Part shown: positions 57,054 to 64,000 of the stretch, in pieces
How positions within the stretch are numbered: position 1 is the first letter of the stretch
How the letters are laid out: each line of letters begins with the position of its first letter
Assembly (NCBI RefSeq): GCF_933775445.1
Contig: NC_065874.1
Span: forward strand, 11,365,001-11,429,000
Origin: Argentina anserina
Taxonomy: Eukaryota; Streptophyta; Magnoliopsida; Rosales; Rosaceae
Direction of reading: 5' to 3'
Length of the DNA: 64,000 nucleotides
The notes under the pieces: generated by a model
What the model saw: the letters and a program-made list of their open reading frames with translations, nothing else
Databases searched by the model: none
Told to the model about the DNA's origin: nothing
Position numbers and translations under genes: made by a program

Positions 57054-57562
57054 CAATGGTCTAAATATCGCTTTTGGTATTGTATCGGTCGAGAAGTAAA
57101 ACGATATATCGGGGGATATATCGGTTTTATCGGGGATATATCGGTTTTATCGGATTTGCTTATTTTAAATAAAGTTTATAAAATTATACTTCACTGAAGA
57201 AAATAAATACTTGATTTAATGACAATTAAAGTATACGAACGACATCTAATAATAAAAATAGGCATTTAAGAATGATTATTTAGACTTGAAATTCATCATA
57301 TATATTTAAAATATATATGAAAAAATGAAAAAAAAAATAAGTTTTTCAAAAAAAAAAGGAAATAAATATTAAAAAATTAAACAAAAATTGAGAAAATAAT
57401 AAAAAAAATCAAATTTTGACCGATATATCAGAGTTTGACCGATATTTGACCGATATATCGGGGTTTGACCGATATTTGACCGTTGACCGATATAGTCAAC
57501 CGATATGGCGATATCGTATCGTTTTCTAAATATCGCCGATATATCCGATATTTAGAACACTG
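57054..57562 (+). mobile_element. non-autonomous hAT-type element, CGATATATCGG family, copy E (509 bp)
   Basis: Flanked by a perfect 8-bp duplication GTCCAAAC (57046-57053 and 57563-57570). Ends CAATGGTCTAAATATCG and CAGTGTTCTAAATATCG (right, reverse complement) differ at two positions. It is inserted in the copia integrase between the first and second catalytic Asp; cutting it out with one TSD copy restores the reading frame there. Same family as copy A, in opposite orientation. Confidence 0.92.
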
Positions 57563-58071
57563 GTCCAAACACAATATAATGCCACCATTCGAGTTCTTCG
57601 TTCTGATAATAGGGGGAAATATGTGAATCATGTCTTTCAGGAGTTCTTCAACACACACAGAATTGTTTATCAAACAACGTGTCCTTACACACCTGAGCAA
57701 AATGGGGTTTCTGAAAGAAAAAATCGTCATTTACTTGATATGGCTCGGTGTATTCTTTTTAGTGCCCACATGCCTAAATACATTTGGGGTGATGTTGTCA
57801 TTACTTCCGCCCACCTCATTAATCGTCTTCCATCTCATGTCCTTCAGGGGAAAGTTCCCAATGAGGTGCTTGCATCTCATGTCTCATTACCATCTTTTCA
57901 TAATCTTCCTGCCCGTGTTTTCGGTTGTGTTGCTTTTGTTCATCTTCCCCAACATCAACGTTCTAAGTTGGATGCCCGGGCAGTTAAATGTGTATTTGTT
58001 GGGTACGAAGGACATCAGAAAGGGTACCGGTGCTATCATCCCCTACCCGAAAGTACTATGTCACTATGGAT

Positions 58072-58211
58072 CAAGGTTCTAAAAAACGCTAGGCATTAAT
58101 CGGGCGGACAGCTAAAAACCAGCGCCCAGAGGATTAATCGGGGATTAATCGGCCCAAAATCGAGGCGGCCAAGGGTCTCCGGGCGCCTAGGCGGGGATTT
58201 TTAGAACGTTG
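58072..58211. mobile_element. small non-autonomous hAT-type element F (140 bp)
   Basis: Flanked by a perfect 8-bp duplication CTATGGAT (58064-58071 and 58212-58219). Ends CAAGGTTCTAAAAA and CAACGTTCTAAAAA, with GCCTAGGC-type motifs inside and a GC-rich interior with ATTAATCGG repeats. It interrupts the copia pol frame, which resumes after the second TSD. Confidence 0.9.
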
Positions 58212-60239
58212 CTATGGATGTTATCTTTTTTGAGGACATGAGTTAATTTTCCTCTTCTGATACTGCTCTTCAGGGGGAGAAATCATATTTTAAAGAGCTG
58301 TATCATGGAGAGGGGGAGACCAGTGAGCCAGTCGATATGGTAACAGGTTCTGTTGAGATTACCAATGTGTCAGCTACACAGGCACCACCGGAGGTCGTCA
58401 CTCGAGAGATTCAGGTACCAGAAACTGATAACACAATTGCCCCTCATGTTTCCCCTACAACTGTTTATACCCCTGACCAATGCTCTTCTGGTATAGAAGA
58501 TCACTCATCTGAGGTTAGTCATTCTATTAGGGATAATAGTAGACAATATATTTTGCCAAATAGGTTTACTCGGGGTCAACCAACAAAAAAATATGAACCT
58601 ACCCTTCAGACTAAAGCCAAGTATTATGTGGCAAATTTTATATATACCAAAAGATTATCTAAGTCATATGAGTCATTTGTAAATCAAATATCTACTGTAT
58701 AATTACCTAACAAAGTGCAAGATGCATTGAGAGATCCAAAATGGAGGAAAGCAATGGAGGAAGAGATGAAAACATTACAAAAGAACAATACTTGGGAACT
58801 TGTACCTCCACCATATGGCAAAAAGACTGTAGGATGTCGTTGAGTGTTTACAGTGAAGCATAATCCAGATGGGTCAGTAAGCCGGTATAAAGCACGCCTA
58901 GTAGCGAAGGGGTTCACCCAGACATATGGCATAGACTATGATGAGACATTCGCACATGTTGCAAAGATAAACACTATCCGGGTATTGCTCTCTGTCGCTG
59001 CTAATTTGAACTGGCCACTTAGACAGTTTGATGTTAAGAATGCATTCATTCATGGAGAACTAACGGAGGAAGTATACATGAATCTTCTGCATAGATATGT
59101 GGTCGCTTCTCCAAGTAACTCCGTATGCAGATTGAGAAAATCTTTGTATGGTCTTAAACAGTCACCTCGTGCTTGGTTTGGAAGATTCTCACAATTTATG
59201 AGGAAAATAGGCTATATGCAGAATAATTCAGACCACACATTATTTCTCAAACACCAACAAGAGAAGGTAACAGCCCTAATCATATATGTTAACGATATGG
59301 TAGTTACTGGTAATGATACTATTGAGGTGGACAGATTACAAAAGCAGCTAGCCACAGAATTTGAGATGAAGGACCTAGGTACACTCAAGTATTTCTTGGG
59401 CATTGAGGTAGCCCGGGGAAGTGATGGTATCTATCTGTGACAGAGAAAGTACATCATTGATCTACTAACGGAGACAGGTATGTTAGATTGCACTCCAATT
59501 GATACTCCTATTAAGCAGAACCATCGGTTAGTAGAGTACCCAGATCAAGTGCCCACTGATAAAACTCGTTATCAAAGGCTAGTTGGACGCTTGATTTATT
59601 TGTCACATACCAGGCCAGATGTTGCGTATGCAGTAAGTGTTGTGAGTCAGTTTATGCATAATCCGAGTATGGATCACATGGATGCTATTGTGAGGATTTT
59701 GAGGTACTTGAAGTCAGTTCCAGGGAGAGGAGTAACGTTTTCTAATCACAACAATATCCTTGAGATTTGTGGCTTCAGAGATGCAGACTGGGCTGGAAAT
59801 ATTACAGATCGAAGATCCACATCAGGGTACTTTACCTTTGTTGGGGGTAATCTTGTTACATGGAAGAGTAAAAAACAAAATATGGTAGCTCGATCTAGTG
59901 CTAAAACAGAATATAGAGGTATGGCTCATGGAGTGTGCGAATTGTTATGGCTTAGAAATTTGCTACAAGATTTGGGTATTAAGCCTAAATGTGTCATGCA
60001 GTTGTACTGTGACAACAAGGCAGCTATTGATATTTCACATAATCTTGTGCAACATGATCGTACAAAACATGTGGAGGTTGATCGTCATTTTATAAAAGAA
60101 AAGATAGACGCGAAGATCATTAGTTTTCTTTTTGTTCCTTTTGCCGATATGCTCACAAAAGGAGTGTCTAAAATGGTCTTTTATGATTCACTTAGCAAAT
60201 TGAGCATGGTTGATATGTATGCACCAACTTGAGGGGGAG

Positions 60240-60350
60240 TGTTGGCGTGAAACAAGGAGCGAATCACGGATTGCTTTTGTGGGTAGACTAGTATATATGT
60301 ACATCATGTGTGTATGAATTATTATCAAGCAAGTGTAAATTGATATTCCA
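60240..60350 (+). repeat. 3' LTR of the copia element (111 bp)
   Basis: Begins TGTTGGCGTGAAACAAGG right after the polypurine tract and ends GATATTCCA. Nearly identical to the 5' LTR except for the 15-bp gap. Confidence 0.9.
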
Positions 60351-61818
60351 TTTTTTGGGGTTGTCGATCGGTCTTTCCCATATGCAATTTCAATTTTAGT
60401 TGGACAGTACTCTCACTGTGTGTTTGAAATAGTGTATTGCATAATAGGCTGCCCTTTCAATTCGGGAGTTAATGATGAACTAATATCACGGTGTTCTGGA
60501 CTGGTTTAATACATTGAACTAAATCATTTTACTGATCGTTAAGCGTGAATAGAAGAATAGAAGCATGAGAGCTAAGCCGACGAAATTTCTATTACTATAA
60601 AACGTCCAACCAAAAGTTTTACCAAATTATGAATTGTTAAATATATTCTTTTATAATTTTATTCTCACATACAAATAAACAGAATGACAATTAAAGTACA
60701 AATATTTCAATAATGTGTTTTATCAAAACTATTATTCATAGAAAACATAATTACATAAAAAAATCATTCAATAATAAAATTCAAATAAAATTCTGCCATG
60801 GCGTTAGATCACAAATGTGTTTGATGTGTGTGAACAATCAGTAACGGCGTATGTATTTGACGATAAAAGAATAAAAACACTTTATTTGATGTCTTGAAAT
60901 CCTTGAATTGATTGATTTGAAGAGATGAGGATTACGTCTTTCGTTAATGAGGTTTATAACAAGTTGAACATTAGTTTCAAATGTATCTGATGACTTTGAA
61001 CCCCCAACACTACAGATTAGAGTGACTACTTTTTCTTCGTTGTGGATGAGGTATAGCCGACCCTAAATTTTGGGACCTCTAGGCGTTCTGTTGGGAGACG
61101 TTATAGGTTTGAATGGAGTTGCTTAATTGGATCGGGGGAGATTTCAATGCTTAATTGGAAAGCTAGTGTTTCTTAAATCGGTGATTGACTTTGTAAGGAC
61201 ACGAAGCTGGAGGCGTCTGTGATTTGATTTTGATCGGGACATTGTTGTTGTTGCATTAGTTCACCTTGTTGAATGAAATAGTGAAATACACAAAAATTAT
61301 CAGGAGATCAGACAAGAGGAAACCACCCTTAGTTGTTGCCTTAGCTATGCAGCAAGATTCATTTCATCATTTTTAGTCATCACCGTAACTGCCTCATGTA
61401 TATAAGATGATGACTTGAATTTTAAGAACCACCCCTCAAGCAAAGGCAAACCCGAAATTGAAGTTCTGAGTTTGAAATTCACTTAATACACTAGTGTTGG
61501 CATAATATAAAGGAATAGCTGGGTTCTAAAGATGAGAAGAAGGAACTGAAGCACTTTCTTAAGTGAGAAAATCAAGTTTACATTTCCGTAAAGGCACAAG
61601 CTGTTCCGGCTCGCATCCAACCAAACCCTACTTCATAATTATATTAAAAATCACCCAAGTCATTTTTCTCAACCAATCCCAAACAAGCATTTCACCAATA
61701 TGACATAACCAAGCAGCAGTAACAGCATATTACCAGGAAATGGTAATAAAACCAACCATCAAAGCTTTATGAATTCTGATTCTTCTCTCAAAATATACCA
61801 GCGGCAAAGAGGCCCCAT
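60351..61818. other. intergenic, no gene recognised
   Basis: 3' flank of the copia element and of the OB-fold gene. Nothing with coding or repeat structure was supported. Confidence 0.5.
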
Positions 61819-63846
61819 TCATTCATCCGCAACATTCACGAGCTCATATTCAACCAGAGAGAGATTGTTGTTTTCCTTGACTACAAAGTTTGCAGGCTCA
61901 GTCACCTCAATACGGCCCCATTTGTCAATTGCTAGCCTCATGGATCCCTTAAACATGTCAATCTTAGCATTCCGGAGAATAACAGTTGTATCAGGCTTCA
62001 TCAAATCAACTGGAGAAACATGCAAACCACAAAGCAATGTAAGACAGAGAATAAGGAAACTGAACTCAACAAAGAACAGGCACCAAGAAATGCAGAAAGC
62101 CATAATTTATGTAGTATATAACTTCCTCAACATGATGATAAAAGGTTGTGAAGCATTTAACAGACAAGTGAAACTTATGTGGATTGATTATCTTTTTCAC
62201 CTTAAACATATTGATAGAATCAACCAAATTTCCCGACCAATTTACCACATTATGTAACACTCAATGACCAAATGTCAGTTTCCAAGTATAGCAAAGATTA
62301 CCACGAACAGATCAAGGACAGAATTACACAACGAGAACCATAATATCCTTATCTATCACGCCAAGAATCACCAAACTCTTTGTAAATTTTTTTTTTTGTA
62401 AAAATAAACCAATAACATAACATTAAGGACTGTAAAACAAAAAACAACAAAATACTATGCCAAGTACCTAGCAGAATAAAATTGTCAGTAAGGCTCAATT
62501 CAAACATACATGCAAACAAAGTCACATTGCCCTACAACAAGATGAGCCGCATCATGTTCAAAATATCAGGCCTCTTCATTTTGAGAATATAATCAGCAAA
62601 CCACTGATATTATCTTCTTTAGTCAAACTTTTAAATAAAACTGTGTCCTAAGATCAAAAGTCACACATTTCCATCCTCAAAAGATTCAACATTCTGCAGA
62701 TGTTTTATCACAATACATAACACTTTAATGATCCAGGCCCATTATATTTTCATCAAAAATAATAGAAAGTACTAGGATTTAATAATGCATGAACAACTGC
62801 TTAAAATTTTGAAACCATTTGGAAAAGGAAAAAAGAACTATTAATAGTAGATTCTAGCTGATAATATTACAGTACTAGGCTACTTTATTGTTTTTCTTTT
62901 CTTTCTTAACTTACACTCTTAAGTTTAAAAAGCACCCATTCTAGGATGCACCCTAATTTAAATAAAAAACTTAAAAAGAAATAAAAACGATTCCACAGTC
63001 CAAACCATGCTAATTGCCTTCTTCTCAGCTTTACCACAACCATAACGATATTGATCATTTATAACTGCCTACCTTTCAGAGTCTTTTTCACAGTTAAATT
63101 AAAAAACCATATGAAACAGCAGCAGTGCAGCAAACAAATAGTACAAGCATTCCATGTGGACATTAACAACCTCACAACACCAAGCCACTTCTACAAGCAG
63201 AATTTAGAATTTCAACCCCTTCTCACCGCTAACAAATCCATCTAATCTCCTTCAACAAGCTTGCCACTTCAGCTAGAGCGCATAACAACATTCCCATCCT
63301 AAAAAAAATTCCAACACCCAAGTTTGATGACCTGACAGAGACATATACCTTAACAATAGCAAAACAAGACAATGTACTAAACCGGCATCAAATGCAACCC
63401 GAAAGGCCGCAGGAACAACTTATTCTAATTCTCGAAATTCCCAATGCCCCTCAATCTCATTCTCAACACATACATGTAGCCCCAAATTTCCCACACATTT
63501 CACATTAAGCTCTCAATTCTATAAACAAACCAAACCAAACCAAACAGATAAGAACACAGAGATAGAAACAGCAACCTTGATCATTTCTAGCAGTGAAGAG
63601 AATGGACCCGGTCTCATCCCCGATGAGACACTCGGAGATTCGAGTCTGGCGGAGGTGCTGCGACACCGATCGGCCCTTCTGCAACACGGTGGTGGCGCTG
63701 ATCACCTTCACGACGAGAGTGTGGCCGCTCGTTCCGGGCTTGAGATCGCTCACCTTCACGAACACGGGCTTCCGGAGCCCCGGCTTCGCATTGCTCTGCT
63801 GAGCCTGTTGGGCCGTCGCTGCTGGCCCCGCTTTGTTGGACGACAT
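61819..63846 (-). CDS. OB-fold nucleic-acid-binding protein (At4g28440-like)
   Basis: Two exons, 63846-63576 and 62009-61819, join at CAA-G|TT with a GT-AG intron of 1.57 kb, giving 153 residues, the length I recall for Arabidopsis At4g28440. After an Ala/Gln-rich N terminus comes a compact OB-fold: KPVFVKVSDLKPGTSGHTLV, QHLRQTRISECLIGDETGSI, then in exon 2 TTVILRNAKIDMFKGSMRLA and a C-terminal LSLVEYELVNVADE. The fold resembles the SOSS-B/hSSB single-strand-binding subunits; the plant protein's partner and target are not established from sequence. The gene looks intact. Confidence 0.93.
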
Positions 63847-63868
63847 GGCTTCTGTGATTAAAAAAAAA

Positions 63869-63892
63869 AAACCCTAAAAATCCAAACCCTAG
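63869..63892. promoter_or_regulatory. paired telo-box motifs upstream of the OB-fold gene
   Basis: AAACCCTAAA (63869-63878) and a second AAACCCTAG about 14 bp on, 25-45 bp upstream of the ATG in the 5' leader. Confidence 0.5.
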
Positions 63893-64000
63893 AGAAATTG
63901 TTCCCAATTTCAGAGAGAGAACTCGGAGACCGTGTGGCTTTTCCAAGTCTTTCTTTGTTGTTCTGTGAGTGTGGGTTGGTTCGGGTTTGGTGCTCCCTTT

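Larger units (their letters stand above)
56113..60232 (+). pseudogene. copia pol remnant (protease, integrase, RT, RNase H)
   Basis: Protease IIDSGASDHM near 56308; the GAG-pre-integrase block from 56690 with a stop; integrase with HSDVWG, then element E, then RSDNRGKY and NGVSER; element F after the zinc/GKVPNE region; RT from about 58700 (WRKAMEEEMKTLQKNNTWEL) and RNase H to 60232. In-frame stops lie at 56662, after EDMS near 58245, at 58699, at 58842 and at 59438. The RT box reads YVNDM in place of YVDDM, losing a catalytic Asp. It is inactive. Confidence 0.9.
54660..60350 (+). mobile_element. decayed Ty1/copia element carrying three hAT-type insertions
   Basis: Direct LTRs at 54660-54785 and 60240-60350, a PBS (TGGTATCAGAGCC, 54788-54800) and a polypurine tract TTGAGGGGGAG (60229-60239). 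The 5' LTR has about 15 bp not present in the 3' LTR. Elements H, E and F lie inside. Flanks are T-runs (TTTTG and TTTTTTG), so the target duplication is ambiguous. The pol frame is broken by several stops. No gag with UBN2 or CCHC motif was found between PBS and protease. Confidence 0.93.

Noticed and set aside
1..64000. CRISPR arrays, operons, bacterial promoters, rRNA and intact tRNA genes
   Set aside because: None seen; the DNA is eukaryotic nuclear, and the only tRNA-like sequence is an incomplete relic inside element H.

Overview
The window is nuclear DNA of a dicot plant. It has intron-containing genes with GT-AG junctions, plant-specific families (HD-Zip I, DUF1685, UGT79-type glycosyltransferase, F-box/FBA) and plant Ty1/copia, LINE and hAT elements. 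Base composition and gene content would suit a rosid such as a Rosaceae species, but that is inference. Layout: 1-14.7 kb is mostly mobile and broken DNA. It holds the 5' part of an apparently intact minus-strand Ty1/copia element, a small hAT-type element, a syringolide-induced-14-1-1-like pseudogene, and an F-box pseudogene split by a hAT-type element that was itself split by an old copia element. 15.8-19.3 kb carries two minus-strand genes (a DUF3082-type membrane protein and a DUF1685 protein). 19.7-24.4 kb carries another hAT-type element, a 5'-truncated LINE and a small palindromic TIR element. 24.6-26.0 kb is an intact single-exon glycosyltransferase. 26.4-45.0 kb is a gene-dense minus-strand block: a 1916-residue PHD/AAA+ ATPase, an ERL1-type exonuclease with one frameshift, and the SUMO ligase HPY2/MMS21. 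The order matches, from memory, Arabidopsis At3g15120-At3g15140-At3g15150. 46.7-47.3 kb is an ATHB-52-like HD-Zip I gene. 48.7-60.4 kb is repeat-rich: hAT-type elements, an inverted pair of TIR elements flanked by a duplicated segment, an LTR-like piece, and a decayed plus-strand copia element. 61.8-63.8 kb is a two-exon OB-fold gene (At4g28440-like). The strongest unusual signal is the cluster of non-autonomous hAT-type insertions. Seven have perfect 8-bp target duplications (CATGCGTC, GTTCTCGG, GTTTTAGG, TCAATAGT, GCTCCGAC, GTCCAAAC, CTATGGAT). Three of them lie inside one copia element, so the order of insertion can be read directly. That same copia element has lost its recognisable gag and carries an antisense GC-rich cellular-like fragment in its place. 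The active genes are single plant transcription units, not operons. Chromatin/AAA ATPase, RNA exonuclease, SUMO ligase and OB-fold genes are housekeeping nucleic-acid or chromosome functions, and three of them share telo-box motifs at their 5' ends. No CRISPR, rRNA or intact tRNA gene was seen.
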